A DNA stretch of 64,000 nt from Caulobacter segnis ATCC 21756 (GCF_000092285.1 NC_014100.1:2852001-2916000), one strand, 5' to 3'; positions 46,294 to 55,937 are shown, counted from the stretch's first letter. Program-made: numbers and translations. The notes: generated by a model from the sequence alone, not told the origin.

Positions 46294-47136
46294 TCACTTC
46301 AGGACGTGGAAGAAGCGGCTGGGACGCGCGTCCAGGAACCAGGTCCAGGGCTTGAACAGGCTGGCTTCGGCGTTCCACGACAGCAGGATGATCTGGGCGC
46401 GGCCGACCAGGTTCTCTTCCGGCACGAAACCGACGCCGACCTCGTCGCCGATGTATTGGTCCAGCTCGTAGTCCCACTTGCAGGCGCTGGTCTTGAACGG
46501 CGAGACGCCCGGATCAAAGCGGCTGTCGGCCGAGTTGTCGCGGTTGTCGCCCATGAAGAAGTAACAACCCGCCGGCACCGTATAGACGCCGGTGTTGTCG
46601 CCGCGGCTGTCCGGACCGAAGTCCTGGGTCTTGTACTGGCGGCCTTCGGGGTTGGTTTCCTCGAAGCGCTGGACCTGCTGGGTGAAGCCGTAGCCGGTGT
46701 CCACCAAGGCCGGCGGCAGCGGCTTGCGCGGCAGTTCCTTGCCGTTGATGAAGACCGCGCCGCCACGGATTTGGATCTTGTCGCCGGGCATGCCGATCAA
46801 GCGCTTGATGTAGTCGGTGCGGTTGTCCCGCGGCAGCTTGAACACGACGATGTCGCCACGCGTCGGCGCGTGATTGAAGATCCGACCCTTGATGATCGGC
46901 GGGCTGAACGGGATCGAGTGCCGGCTCCAGCCATAGCTGAACTTCGACACGATGATGTAATCGCCCTGATAGAGGTTCGGCTCCATCGAGGCCGACGGGA
47001 TCGTGAACGGCTGGAACAGCAGGACCCGCAGCACGAGAGCGATGCCCAGGGCGTAGGCGACGGTCTTGATGATCTCGATGAGCTCGGCGACGGCGCCCTT
47101 CTCTCCGGGCGGTGGCGTGTCGGCGACGTCGGTCAT
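46294..47136 (-). CDS. lepB: LepB, signal peptidase I
   Basis: A 280-residue inner-membrane serine protease. After a short cytosolic tail, one membrane helix (about residues 20-40) leads to the catalytic Ser in IPSASMEPNLYQGD and the catalytic Lys in RTDYIKRLIGMPGDK. A family box YFFMGDNRDNSADSRF follows. It cleaves signal peptides from exported preproteins on the periplasmic side. It belongs to the pdxJ-acpS-lepB-rnc cluster, with a 101-base gap from acpS that may hold its own promoter. Confidence 0.95.
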   Translation of the reverse strand: MTDVADTPPPGEKGAVAELIEIIKTVAYALGIALVLRVLLFQPFTIPSASMEPNLYQGDYIIVSKFSYGWSRHSIPFSPPIIKGRIFNHAPTRGDIVVFKLPRDNRTDYIKRLIGMPGDKIQIRGGAVFINGKELPRKPLPPALVDTGYGFTQQVQRFEETNPEGRQYKTQDFGPDSRGDNTGVYTVPAGCYFFMGDNRDNSADSRFDPGVSPFKTSACKWDYELDQYIGDEVGVGFVPEENLVGRAQIILLSWNAEASLFKPWTWFLDARPSRFFHVLK

Positions 47137-47237
47137 GCGGGCGCTGAGCTCTTCGAAAAGGACGGTCCGGCGAACCGGATGTGGCTTTGCTAGACGGGGT
47201 TGCCGCGACGGGCAAGTGCGGGCGCGTTAGCCGCCGT

Positions 47238-47660
47238 TTACGGCGAAGGTTGGACCGACTGCCCCGCCGGCAGCGCCTCGATGATCACGAACGCCTGGGC
47301 GTAGGGATGGTCGTCGGTCAAGGAGAGGTGGATCACCGCCTCCATCCCGGGGGGTGTCATGGCCTTAAGGCGCTCCAGCGCGCCCCCAGTCAAAGCCATG
47401 GTCGGCTTGCCCGACGGCAGGTTGACCACGCCCATCCCCGCCAGGTGAACACCGCGCTTCAGACCCGTTCCCAGCGCCTTGGAACAGGCCTCCTTGGCCG
47501 CGAAACGCTTGGCGTAGCTGGAAGCGCGGTCCGGCTTGCGCTCGGACCGTTTGCGCTCGACCTCGGTGAAGACCTTGTTGGTGAAGCGATCGCCGAAGCG
47601 CTCGAGGGACTTCTCGATCCGACGGATGTCGCAGAGATCCGAGCCGATCCCGATGATCAT
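47238..47660 (-). CDS. acpS: AcpS, holo-ACP synthase
   Basis: A 140-residue phosphopantetheinyl transferase. The Mg-binding motifs are [25 protein letters not shown] and [17 protein letters not shown]. It moves the 4'-phosphopantetheine group of CoA to acyl carrier protein, activating fatty-acid synthesis. Its start overlaps the pdxJ stop codon by four bases. The length is slightly longer than the 126-residue E. coli enzyme, mainly at the C-terminus. Confidence 0.94.
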   Translation of the reverse strand: MIIGIGSDLCDIRRIEKSLERFGDRFTNKVFTEVERKRSERKPDRASSYAKRFAAKEACSKALGTGLKRGVHLAGMGVVNLPSGKPTMALTGGALERLKAMTPPGMEAVIHLSLTDDHPYAQAFVIIEALPAGQSVQPSP

Positions 47661-48415
47661 GCGGCCAGCTCCACCCGCGCGGCGTCCATCAGGGCGCGCA
47701 TGCGCTGGATGGCCTGGGGCAAGCCGACGAAGATCGCCTCGCCGATCAGGAAGTGGCCGATGTTAAGCTCGGCGATCTCCGGGATCGCGGCGATCGGCTT
47801 GACCGTGGCGTAGTCGATACCGTGACCGGCATGGACCTCCAGGCCAAGTTCCGCAGCCAGGGCCGCGCCCACCTTGAGCCTTTGCAGGATCGTCTCGGCG
47901 CGGGAAGCCTCGCCCGCGCGCGCCGCGTCGCAATAGGCGCCGGTGTGCAGCTCGACCACCTGAGCGCCCGCCGCCGCCGAGGCTCGGATCTGCTCGGGAT
48001 CCGGCTCGATGAACAGGGAGACACGGGCGCCGACGGTGCGAAGCCGGGCCGTGGCGGCGACGATCCGCGCCTGCCCCTTGATCACGTCCAGGCCGCCCTC
48101 GGTGGTGACCTCTTCGCGACGCTCTGGCACGAGGCAGGCCGCATGCGGCTTGGCGCCGAGCGCGATCTCGACCATCTCGTCGGTCACGGCCATCTCGAAA
48201 TTCAGCGGCTTGCCCCGCTTGTGGCAGAGGTCGGTCAGCACGGCGATATCGGCGTCGCTGATGTGGCGGCGATCCTCACGCAGGTGAGCGGTGATGCCGT
48301 CGGCGCCGGCGGCGAGCGCCAGTTCGGCGGCGCGCACTGGCTCGGGATACCACGACCCCCGCGCGTTACGGATCGTAGCCACGTGATCGATGTTGACGCC
48401 CAGTCGCAAGCTCAT
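47657..48415 (-). CDS. pdxJ: PdxJ, pyridoxine 5'-phosphate synthase
   Basis: A 252-residue TIM-barrel enzyme beginning [20 protein letters not shown], the PdxJ signature. Further family segments are [63 protein letters not shown] and [17 protein letters not shown]. It condenses 1-deoxyxylulose 5-phosphate with 3-amino-2-oxopropyl phosphate to pyridoxine phosphate. It heads the pdxJ-acpS-lepB-rnc operon and is divergent from an exported amidohydrolase. Confidence 0.96.
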   Translation of the reverse strand: MSLRLGVNIDHVATIRNARGSWYPEPVRAAELALAAGADGITAHLREDRRHISDADIAVLTDLCHKRGKPLNFEMAVTDEMVEIALGAKPHAACLVPERREEVTTEGGLDVIKGQARIVAATARLRTVGARVSLFIEPDPEQIRASAAAGAQVVELHTGAYCDAARAGEASRAETILQRLKVGAALAAELGLEVHAGHGIDYATVKPIAAIPEIAELNIGHFLIGEAIFVGLPQAIQRMRALMDAARVELAA

Positions 48416-48500
48416 CCGTCTTCCCGTCCTTCGGCCGCGTCGCGGGCGGACCCAGGGCGGTCCGCCACTGACCTATAAGCCCAGCCGCTTGGCTGTGCAG

Positions 48501-48515
48501 GTGGGAATTTCCCAC
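48501..48515. promoter_or_regulatory. Perfect GTGGGAA-T-TTCCCAC palindrome in the pdxJ/M20 divergent region
   Basis: Two 7-base arms flank a single central T, a dyad of the size expected for a dimeric regulator. It lies 80 bases before the amidohydrolase start and 86 bases before the pdxJ start. It could control either gene. Confidence 0.4.
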
Positions 48516-48594
48516 GCCGGCGCCAGGGGCGCGAATAGACAAACCGTCCAAGGCGCCCGATCGTCCACCGGCTTGACCTTGGGGGGATACGATC

Positions 48595-50220
48595 ATGAGC
48601 TTTCAGAAAACCTGGCTCGCCGCGACGGCGGGCGCCCTTGCGCTTGTCCTGGCGGGCGGCGCGACCGCCGCTGACGTCTCGGCCAGCAAGCTGAAGGCTC
48701 TCAAGGCCGAGACGGTCGTGGGCGTCGAAAGCCGCGCCAAGCTGGCGCAGGTCATGAACGACAAGATCTTCTCGTTCGGCGAGCTCGGCTTCCAGGAGAT
48801 CGAGACCTCGGCCTACATCACCAGGGTGCTGGAGGAGAACGGCTTCACCATCCAGCGTGGCGTCTCCGGCATTCCGACCGCCTGGATCGCCACCTGGAAG
48901 CACGGCCAAGACGGCCCGACCATCGCGCTGGGTAGCGACCTCGACTGCATCCCCAAGGCGTCCCAGAAGCCGGGCGTCCCTTGGCATGACCCGATCATCC
49001 CGGGCGCGCCCGGACACGGCGAGGGCCATAACTCGGGTCAGGCGCTGAACGTCGTCGCCGCCCTCGCCGTCAAGGACGCGATGGTCAAGCACGATATCGC
49101 CGGCACGCTGGTGCTGTGGCCTGGCGTGGCCGAGGAGTTGGTGGCCGGCAAGGCCTACATGGTCAGGGACGGCGCCTTCAAAGGCGTGGACGCCACCATC
49201 TTCACCCACGTGGGCTCGAACCTGCAGACCAGCTGGGGAGCGGCGTCGGGCACGGGCCTTGTCTCGGTCAAGTATAACTTCCACGGCGAATCCGCCCACT
49301 CGGCCGGCGCGCCCTGGCGCGGCCGCAGCGCGCTGGACGCCGTCGAGCTGATGGACATGGGCTGGAATATGCGCCGCGAGCACCTGAAGCCCGAGCAACG
49401 CTCGCATTACGTCATCACCGACGGCGGCGACCAACCGAACGTCGTGCCGTCCGAAGCGACCGTCTGGTACTATTTCCGCGAGCAGAGCTTCGACGCGATC
49501 AGGAAGAACTGGGAGATCGGCAACAAGATCGCCAAGGCGGCGGCCGACATGACCGACACCAAGGTCGACTACGCCATCGTCGGCACCGCGGCCCCCCGCT
49601 ACTTCAATCGCCCGATGGCCGAGGCGGCGCAGAGGAACATCGAGGTCGTCGGCCTGCCCAAGTGGAGCGATGACGAACAGGCCTTCGCCAAGGCGGTGCA
49701 GACCAATGTCGGCTCGACCAAGAAAGAAGGCCTCGACGTCAAGCTGAAGGGCTTGAAGGCGCCGGAGGAAAAGCCCGAAAGCGGCGGTTCGGACGACATC
49801 GGCGACATCTCGTGGATCATGCCCACGATCACCATCAACTATCCGGCCAACATCCCCGACCTGCCCGGCCACCACTGGGCCAACGCCATCGCCATGGCGA
49901 CGCCGATCGCCCACAAGGGCGTCGTCGCGGGCTCCAAGGTGGTGGCGATGACGACCCTGGACCTGCTGACCCAGCCCAAGCTGCTGGCGGAGTCGAAGGC
50001 CTACTTCACCAACGTCCAGACCAAGACGCAGAAGTACGTGCCGATGTTGTCGGCGACGGACAAGCCGCAGGTGCAGATCAACGCCGAGACCATGGCGCGC
50101 TTCCGGCCCGAGATGAAGAAATACTACTACGATCCCGAAAAGTACGGGACGTATCTGGAGCAACTGGGCGTCGCCTGGCCGGTCAAGCAGCTGACGCCGC
50201 CGGCTCAGGCGAAGCCGTAG
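48595..50220 (+). CDS. Exported M20 amidohydrolase (AbgB/p-aminobenzoyl-glutamate hydrolase-like)
   Basis: A 541-residue protein with a signal peptide (hydrophobic segment TWLAATAGALALVLAGGATA, cut near ATAA). It is an M20-family metallohydrolase: metal ligands in GSDLDCIPKASQ, GHGEGHNSGQALNVVAAL and WPGVAEELVAGKA. The dimerisation domain has FHGESAHSAGAPWRGRSALDA, and a late PGHHWANAIAMATPI supplies the final His. The family cleaves N-acyl or aminobenzoyl-glutamate bonds, and this subgroup is usually annotated AbgB-like. The signal peptide implies periplasmic use, perhaps scavenging. It converges on pyrE with a 4-base gap. Confidence 0.87.
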   Translation: MSFQKTWLAATAGALALVLAGGATAADVSASKLKALKAETVVGVESRAKLAQVMNDKIFSFGELGFQEIETSAYITRVLEENGFTIQRGVSGIPTAWIATWKHGQDGPTIALGSDLDCIPKASQKPGVPWHDPIIPGAPGHGEGHNSGQALNVVAALAVKDAMVKHDIAGTLVLWPGVAEELVAGKAYMVRDGAFKGVDATIFTHVGSNLQTSWGAASGTGLVSVKYNFHGESAHSAGAPWRGRSALDAVELMDMGWNMRREHLKPEQRSHYVITDGGDQPNVVPSEATVWYYFREQSFDAIRKNWEIGNKIAKAAADMTDTKVDYAIVGTAAPRYFNRPMAEAAQRNIEVVGLPKWSDDEQAFAKAVQTNVGSTKKEGLDVKLKGLKAPEEKPESGGSDDIGDISWIMPTITINYPANIPDLPGHHWANAIAMATPIAHKGVVAGSKVVAMTTLDLLTQPKLLAESKAYFTNVQTKTQKYVPMLSATDKPQVQINAETMARFRPEMKKYYYDPEKYGTYLEQLGVAWPVKQLTPPAQAKP

Positions 50221-50224
50221 GGGA

Positions 50225-50809
50225 TCAGCTCTTTAGCCGGCGGCTGCCGGGGTCCTCGATCGGGATCGCGGCCAGCTCCGGCGGCAGGGCGTCGGCCGGA
50301 TAGGCTGGGACCTCAAGGCTGGCCAGCGCGATCAGCGGCACGCCGACGTCGGCCTTGCCGCCCGAGCGGTCGACGATGCAGGCCGCCGCCACGACGTCGC
50401 CGCCAGCGTCCTTGATCGCCTGGATGCACTCGCGCGACGACAGGCCGGTGGTGACGATATCCTCGACCATCACGACCTTCTGGCCGGGCTCCAGGTGGAA
50501 GCCGCGGCGGAACTTGAAGCCGCCGCTCTCGCGCTCGACATAGATCGACGGCACGTTCAGGTGACGGGCGGTCTCGTAGCCCGGGATGATGCCGCCGACG
50601 GCCGGTGAGACGGCCACGTCGACCTGGCCGACGGTGGCGATGATCTTCTGGGCCAGCGCCTTGCAGAGGCGCTCGCAGCGCTCGGGCCGCATGAACACCA
50701 GGTTCTTCTGCAGGAAGACGGGGCTGTGCAGGCCGCTGGACAGCACGAAGTGGCCTTCGCGAAGAGCGCCGGCCGCGCGGAATTCGTCGAGAACGTCGTC
50801 GTTGGTCAT
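50225..50809 (-). CDS. pyrE: PyrE, orotate phosphoribosyltransferase
   Basis: A 194-residue type I phosphoribosyltransferase. The PRPP-binding motif is [14 protein letters not shown] (about residues 117-130), with [18 protein letters not shown] near the N-terminus and [13 protein letters not shown] in the flexible loop. It forms orotidine 5'-monophosphate in pyrimidine synthesis. The Cys after FMRPER and the short C-terminal tail are normal for this alphaproteobacterial type. The gene is divergent from a NUDIX gene with an 82-base gap. Confidence 0.95.
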   Translation of the reverse strand: MTNDDVLDEFRAAGALREGHFVLSSGLHSPVFLQKNLVFMRPERCERLCKALAQKIIATVGQVDVAVSPAVGGIIPGYETARHLNVPSIYVERESGGFKFRRGFHLEPGQKVVMVEDIVTTGLSSRECIQAIKDAGGDVVAAACIVDRSGGKADVGVPLIALASLEVPAYPADALPPELAAIPIEDPGSRRLKS

Positions 50810-50891
50810 GGGCCGTCGATATAGCTCAGGCGGCCGAGTCTACAAACGCTGGCTTGCGCCTCGGCATCGTTTCGGGCTCTACCGCCCTCCT

Positions 50892-51302
50892 ATGAGCGAA
50901 GACATCCACCGCCCCCGCGTCGGCTGCGGCGCAGCCATCCTCGACGACCAGGGCCGCCTGCTGCTGGTCAAGCGCGTCAAGAACCCCGAGGCCGACCACT
51001 GGGGCGTTCCCGGCGGCAAGCTGGACTGGGGCGAGGCGGCCAGCGCCTGCGCCGAACGCGAGATCGAAGAAGAACTCGGCGTGCGCATCACCGCCGGCCG
51101 CGTCCTGGCGGTCACCGACATGGTCGCGCCGGACTATCACTGGGTGGCGATCACCTACCGCGTCGACGCCTTCGAAGGAGAGCCGTCGATCCAGGAGGCC
51201 CATGCCCTGCGCGAATGGGGCTGGTTCGCGCTGGACGCCCTGCCCTCGCCCCTGACCGCCGCGACACGCGACGCCGTGGCGGCGTTGAAGGCGACAGCCT
51301 AG
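50892..51302 (+). CDS. NUDIX hydrolase
   Basis: The ATG giving MSEDIHRPRVGCGAAIL is chosen (136 residues), and the frame further upstream is antisense to pyrE. The full NUDIX box GX5EX7REUXEEXGU is present as GGKLDWGEAASACAEREIEEELGV, with the metal-binding Glu residues intact. NUDIX enzymes hydrolyse nucleoside diphosphates linked to other groups, and this one resembles the small ADP-ribose/dNTP cleaning group. Its substrate is unknown. It overlaps the end of the convergent DUF900 gene by four bases. Confidence 0.88.
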   Translation: MSEDIHRPRVGCGAAILDDQGRLLLVKRVKNPEADHWGVPGGKLDWGEAASACAEREIEEELGVRITAGRVLAVTDMVAPDYHWVAITYRVDAFEGEPSIQEAHALREWGWFALDALPSPLTAATRDAVAALKATA

Positions 51303-52387
51303 GCTGGCCCGACCTCGATCCGCCACACCCGCCGCTCGCCAATCCATTGGCGATGGGGAAAGGCGTCGATGTCGACATCACCCAGCACCTGTCCGATATC
51401 GCCGACCATGGCGGGGCTATCGACATAATAGCTGTGCTGGATCAGGGGATCGGCGACGCCGGCCACGCGACGGCAATCGACCAAGGCCACCTTCTTCGGC
51501 AGCAAGTCGATCAATCGTGGCCCGTCCGCGCCCAGCCGGTCTGGATTGGTCTTCGTCTTGTCCGATATCCAGAGCGCCCGGTCCCTTGGATTGAAATAGA
51601 CGGTGACGCGTTTGCCCAGGCGGGGAAGCAGCTTCAGCTTGGTGTCATATTCGAAGGTGTCATCGTCCTCGTCGGGCGAGGCCAATACGATCTGATCGAA
51701 GAGGCGGACAAGGCCGTCGGCATCCTTGGCCAAAAGCGCCTGCAGACCTTGGCGCAGCACGTAAGCCCCCATGCTGTGCGCCATCAGGTGCAGGCCGCGC
51801 TCGCAAAGGATGGACGGGGCGTCGATGGGGCGCTGAGCGTCCGCCCGATAAAGGAACGCGAGAAAGTCACGGAGTTTCAGATACGTGCGCGCCAGCGCCG
51901 GTCCTGACGCGCGGGCGTCCTCGCGGTCACTGTAGTAGGACATGAACGGCACCTTCTCGCCGTCCGAAGGCCAACTGAACACCACCACATTGAGCGACTG
52001 CACGTCGTTTCCGTCGGCTGGCAGGGCGTGGACTTGTCGCGCCAGAAGCGCGCCCGCCTCCAGGGCTTCGTTGAAGCTGACATTGAACCCGTGGATGAAG
52101 ACCAGCGTGTCGCGTCCCGCGCACATGGCCTGGCGAACACCCTCCAGAAGCAAGCCGCCGCCCCTGGTGAGGTCTGGTTCGGTCAGGGGGTCCGGCGTCG
52201 ATTGGATGTCCTCGTAGACCTTGACCCTGGCGCCATCCTTGACCTTCTTCACCCCCTCGTCGAAATCGACGTGCCCGAACCGCAAGGCCGCCACGCCGTG
52301 CTGGTTGAAGCGCGGCCCGAAGACAGCACTGACGTTGTCCGGTTGATGGTTGCGATTGGTGGCGAAGTAGACGCGCACGGCTCCCAT
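51299..52387 (-). CDS. Alpha/beta hydrolase of the DUF900 family
   Basis: A 362-residue protein with the DUF900 alpha/beta-hydrolase pattern: VFIHGFNVSFNEALEAGALLARQ near residue 100. The nucleophile elbow reads LMAHSMGAYVLRQGLQAL, with Ser in HSMG. An FDQIVLASPDEDDDTF segment carries the acid. The N-terminus reads VRVYFATNRNHQPDNVSAVFG, also family-typical. No signal peptide is seen. Its substrate is not known, and nearby genes offer no pathway. It is separated by 65 bases from the end of spoT on the same strand. Confidence 0.82.
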   Translation of the reverse strand: MGAVRVYFATNRNHQPDNVSAVFGPRFNQHGVAALRFGHVDFDEGVKKVKDGARVKVYEDIQSTPDPLTEPDLTRGGGLLLEGVRQAMCAGRDTLVFIHGFNVSFNEALEAGALLARQVHALPADGNDVQSLNVVVFSWPSDGEKVPFMSYYSDREDARASGPALARTYLKLRDFLAFLYRADAQRPIDAPSILCERGLHLMAHSMGAYVLRQGLQALLAKDADGLVRLFDQIVLASPDEDDDTFEYDTKLKLLPRLGKRVTVYFNPRDRALWISDKTKTNPDRLGADGPRLIDLLPKKVALVDCRRVAGVADPLIQHSYYVDSPAMVGDIGQVLGDVDIDAFPHRQWIGERRVWRIEVGPA

Positions 52388-52452
52388 GATTGCCCCCTTG
52401 GCTTGATCGCCAAGAGAGTGCTCTTTTTACGGGAAGCCAGCAACGGCTCAGC

Positions 52453-54678
52453 TTAGCCGCGCGTCCGATCCACCGTCTCCACGGAGGGACAGGCCCGCAG
52501 CGCGGCCTGGATGTTCGTCAGGTGCTTGGCGTCTCGGACCTCGACGTCGATGTCGGTGTCGAAGAAGTCGCTCTGCCGGTGATGCATGCGCAGGTTGACG
52601 ATGTTGCCGCCGGCTTCGCCGATGATCGTGCAGACCTGACCCAGCACGCCGGGCGCGTTCTGGATGGTCGCGTGCAGGCGCGTCAGCGAGATCGTCGAAC
52701 GCTCGGCTTCGGGCGTCCAGTTCAGGTCGCGCCACAGCTCCTCGCGGTCCTCGAACTCGGCGAGGCGCGGGCAATCGATCGTGTGGACGTCCAGCCCCTC
52801 GCCGTCCTCGCGGAGGATGCCGACGATGCGATCGCCGGGCACGGGGCTACAGCAATGGGCGAAGTGCAACGAGACGCCGGGGGTCAGTCCGCCGCCGCCG
52901 ACGTATAGCGTCGCGTCCTTGCCGCCCTCGATCTTGCGACGCGCCGTGGCGGCTTCGCGATCGGCGTCCTTCATGCCCGGATAGGCGGTTTCGAGCACCT
53001 GGCTGGGCGAGACCCGGCCACGACCGACCGCGTCAAACAGAGCTTCGTCGGTATCCAGCGCGAACCGTTCCAAGATCGGCCGCAGCGAGACGTCCTTGAG
53101 CTTCTTGCCGGCGCGCTCGAAGACCTGCTCTAGCGACGCCTTGCCCAGACGCAGGAACTCTTCCTTCTCGGCCTGACGGATATGGCGGCGGATGGCCGAG
53201 CGGGCGCGGCCCGTGACCGTCAGCGAGCGCCAGTCCGGCGGCACCACGGGCTTGGAGCCGCGCACCACCTCGACCACGTCGCCATTGACCAGCGGCGTGC
53301 GCAGCGGCTTCAGCTCGCCGTTGATCTTCACGCCGATGCAGGTGTCGCCGACGTCGGTATGGACAGCGTAGGCGAAGTCCAGCGGCATGGCCCCACGCGG
53401 CAGGCTGACCAGCTTGCCCTTGGGGGTGAACACGAACACCTGGTCGAGGAACATTTCGAGCTTGGCGTGCTCGACCAGCTCTTCGCTGTCGCCGCCGTGC
53501 TCCAGCACCTGGACCAGCTGGCGCAGGTTGGCCAGCGGGTCGCGGCCGCCGGCGGCCTCCATGCCTTCCAGGTCGAGGCCGTACGAGGCGTCCTTGTAAC
53601 GGAAATGGGCGGCGACGCCCTCTTCGTTGACGCGGTCCATCGCCTCGGTGCGGATCTGCATCTCGATGCGCATGCCGCGCGGTCCGACCACGGTCGTGTG
53701 CAGCGAGCGATAATTGTTCCGCTTGGGCGTCGAGATGTAGTCCTTGAACCGGTCAGGCACGCTGGACCAGGCGCGGTGAACGACGCCCAGCGCGCGGTAG
53801 CAGTCCTCCTCGCTGTCGACGATCACGCGGAAGGCGTAGATGTCCGACATCTGCGAGAAGCCGATCGACTTGCGCTGCAGCTTGCGCCAGATCGAATAGG
53901 GCGACTTTTCCCGACCGAACACTCGCGACGGCAGGTTGGCCGACTCCAGGCGCGCCGAGATTTCCTGGCTGACCAGCGCCACCGCGCCGCCCTGCTCTTC
54001 ACGCAAGGCGTCCAGGCGGCGGAGGATGGCGTCGCGCGCGACGGGGTTGGTGTGCTGGAAGGACAGTTCCTCCAGCTCCACGCAGATGCGATGGCAGCCG
54101 ATGTTGCGAGCCAGCGGCGCGTAGATGTCGCGCGTCTCGCGGGCGATGCGCTCGCGCTTGGCCTGGTTCTTGATGAAGTGCAGCGTCCGCATGTTGTGCA
54201 GACGGTCCGCCAGCTTGACCAGGAGGACGCGCACGTCCTTGGAGATCGCCAGGATGAACTTGCGCAGGTTCTCGGCCTGACGCGTGTGCTCGGCCTGGAG
54301 CTCGAGCTTGGAAAGCTTGGTGACGCCCTCGACCAGCTCGGCGATCTCTTCGCCGAACAGCTGGGCGATCTCCTCCTTGGTGACCGGGGTGTCCTCGATC
54401 ACGTCGTGCAGCAGCGCCGTGACGATGGTCGCCGTGTCGAGCCGGTATTCGGTGAGGATGCCCGCCACCTCGATCGGGTGGGCGTAGTAGGGGTCGCCGC
54501 TGGCCCGGGTCTGCGAGCCGTGCATGCGCATGGCGTAGACATAGGCGCGGTTCAGCAGCGCCTCGTTGGCGGTCGGATCGTAGGCGTGGACCCGCTCGAT
54601 CAGCTCGTACTGGCGAAGAAACTTGGGGCGCGGCTTGGCCGGAGCGGCTGGCGCCGGCGCGGGCTCGGCGGGAGCCAC
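52453..54678 (-). CDS. spoT: SpoT (RelA/SpoT homologue), bifunctional (p)ppGpp synthetase/hydrolase
   Basis: A GTG start gives 741 residues. The hydrolase HD domain has HPIEVAGILTEYRLDTATIV and LLHDVIEDTPVT. The synthetase domain includes YSIWRKLQRKSIGFSQMSDIYAFRVIV and MRIEMQIRTEAMD. A TGS domain (VFTPKGKLVSLPRGAMPLDFAYAVHT) and a C-terminal ACT domain follow. It makes and degrades (p)ppGpp in stress and starvation. The frame is open further upstream to a CTG at 54792 that overlaps the rpoZ stop codon and has an ideal AGGAGG, which could be the true start and would add 38 residues. Confidence 0.94.
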   Translation of the reverse strand: MAPAEPAPAPAAPAKPRPKFLRQYELIERVHAYDPTANEALLNRAYVYAMRMHGSQTRASGDPYYAHPIEVAGILTEYRLDTATIVTALLHDVIEDTPVTKEEIAQLFGEEIAELVEGVTKLSKLELQAEHTRQAENLRKFILAISKDVRVLLVKLADRLHNMRTLHFIKNQAKRERIARETRDIYAPLARNIGCHRICVELEELSFQHTNPVARDAILRRLDALREEQGGAVALVSQEISARLESANLPSRVFGREKSPYSIWRKLQRKSIGFSQMSDIYAFRVIVDSEEDCYRALGVVHRAWSSVPDRFKDYISTPKRNNYRSLHTTVVGPRGMRIEMQIRTEAMDRVNEEGVAAHFRYKDASYGLDLEGMEAAGGRDPLANLRQLVQVLEHGGDSEELVEHAKLEMFLDQVFVFTPKGKLVSLPRGAMPLDFAYAVHTDVGDTCIGVKINGELKPLRTPLVNGDVVEVVRGSKPVVPPDWRSLTVTGRARSAIRRHIRQAEKEEFLRLGKASLEQVFERAGKKLKDVSLRPILERFALDTDEALFDAVGRGRVSPSQVLETAYPGMKDADREAATARRKIEGGKDATLYVGGGGLTPGVSLHFAHCCSPVPGDRIVGILREDGEGLDVHTIDCPRLAEFEDREELWRDLNWTPEAERSTISLTRLHATIQNAPGVLGQVCTIIGEAGGNIVNLRMHHRQSDFFDTDIDVEVRDAKHLTNIQAALRACPSVETVDRTRG

Positions 54679-54788
54679 AGACGACGACGCGCCCGATTCG
54701 GCCCCAATAGGAGCGGAATCTGGCGCGCGTTGGGATGAAGCGGCGTTAGCGACCGCTTCCAGAGTGAGAGGGTCTGCGCCTTCGGGGC

Positions 54789-55148
54789 TCAGTACCGCTC
54801 CTCCTGGCCGCCGTCGCGGTCGCTCTGCAGAGCGCGGACCAGTTCCAGCTCGCTCATCTGCATGTGGCTCGGATCAGCCAGCAGGGCCAGGGTTTCGGCC
54901 TCTTCCTCGGCTTCGGTGTGCTCGTCGACGCGTTGCAGCGTCGTGATCAGGTGCTCCTTGAGCCCCTCGTGATCGATCACGTCGTCGGCGATCTCGCGCA
55001 GGGCCACGACCGGGTTCTTGTCGTTGTCGCGGTCGACCATCAGGGCCGCGCCGGCGGAGATGCCACGCGCGCGGTGCGCCGACAGCAAAACGAGCGCGAA
55101 GCGGTTCGGAACCTTCTCGACGCAATCTTCGACGGTGACGCGGGCCAT
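54789..55148 (-). CDS. rpoZ: RpoZ, RNA polymerase omega subunit
   Basis: A 119-residue protein with the omega pattern [28 protein letters not shown], followed by [14 protein letters not shown]. It is longer than the E. coli subunit, with an acidic C-terminal extension [17 protein letters not shown]. Omega stabilises the beta-prime subunit and helps mediate ppGpp binding to polymerase in some bacteria. spoT follows directly on the same strand, an arrangement also seen in other proteobacteria. Shine-Dalgarno GAGGAAC precedes the ATG. Confidence 0.95.
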   Translation of the reverse strand: MARVTVEDCVEKVPNRFALVLLSAHRARGISAGAALMVDRDNDKNPVVALREIADDVIDHEGLKEHLITTLQRVDEHTEAEEEAETLALLADPSHMQMSELELVRALQSDRDGGQEERY

Positions 55149-55233
55149 GAGTTCCTCGGGCTGCGGTTATCTAACGCAAAATAGGCTTCCGTGCGGCGAC
55201 GCGCAACGCCGCGCACGATCATCAGCTTTTGCG

Positions 55234-55253
55234 AGCGGGCGCTTATGCCCGCT
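55234..55253 (-). terminator. Hairpin between the YdeI-like gene and rpoZ
   Basis: A 7-bp stem (AGCGGGC / GCCCGCT) with a 6-base loop lies 40 bases after the YdeI-like stop codon. On the minus strand it is followed by only a short A-rich stretch with no T-run, so its terminator role is tentative. Confidence 0.35.
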
Positions 55254-55292
55254 TCGGGGGTCAATGTCCAGCGCCGCCGTGCGCGGCAGCCT

Positions 55293-55892
55293 TCAGCGCG
55301 ACTTCTGGGGATAGATCGTTTCGCCCCGCTCCAGCATGGCCACGAAGCTCTCGATTTTCTTCCTACGGCCAGCAGGGGTCTTCATATTGTGGGTGCGAAA
55401 CGCCAGGGCGAAGCGGTTCTGCTCAGTCAGGCGGCCCAGCATGGCGCACGCCGCAGGACTGGCGTCGATCGCCGCCTGAAGATCGTCGGGGATCTTCATG
55501 CCCTTTCCGCTCCCGTAGGCTCGATTCCAACGGCCGTCGGCCTTGGCCGCCTCGACCTCGCGCAAGCCATGCGCCGTCATGCGTCCCTCGCCGATTAGGC
55601 GGGCGACATTGTCGACGTTGATCTGGCTCCAGATGCTCTTCCTGGCGCGCGGCGTGTAGCGCTGCAGATAGCTGCGTGCGTCGAAACTCTTCTTCACGCC
55701 GTCGATCCAGCCCCAGCACAGCACTACGTCGATCGCCTGAACGGGCGTGATGGACGGCAGCCCCGAGGATAGCTTGTGGATCTTGATCCACACCTCGGCT
55801 TGGCGGTCGTGATGCCGCGACAGCCAGTCGTAGAAAGCGTCGGCGTCCGCGAATTCGCGGACATGCGCCGGATTGACCTCGATGGCGGCCAT
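55293..55892 (-). CDS. YdeI/OmpD-associated family protein
   Basis: A 199-residue cytoplasmic protein with the family pattern of YdeI-like, bacteriocin-protection-type proteins. Landmarks are FYDWLSRHHDRQAEVWIKIHK, AIDVVLCWGWIDGVKKSFDARSY-type sequence, and QRYTPRARKSIWSQINVDN. A C-terminal segment AFRTHNMKTPAGRRKKIESF follows. The molecular role of the family is not settled, and it is linked to stress or peptide resistance in some bacteria. It stands between folK and rpoZ on the same strand with gaps of 45 and 144 bases. Confidence 0.85.
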   Translation of the reverse strand: MAAIEVNPAHVREFADADAFYDWLSRHHDRQAEVWIKIHKLSSGLPSITPVQAIDVVLCWGWIDGVKKSFDARSYLQRYTPRARKSIWSQINVDNVARLIGEGRMTAHGLREVEAAKADGRWNRAYGSGKGMKIPDDLQAAIDASPAACAMLGRLTEQNRFALAFRTHNMKTPAGRRKKIESFVAMLERGETIYPQKSR

Positions 55893-55937
55893 GATGCGTT
55901 CTCCAGGATGTCGCGGCCTGCCCTACCAGACCCGACG

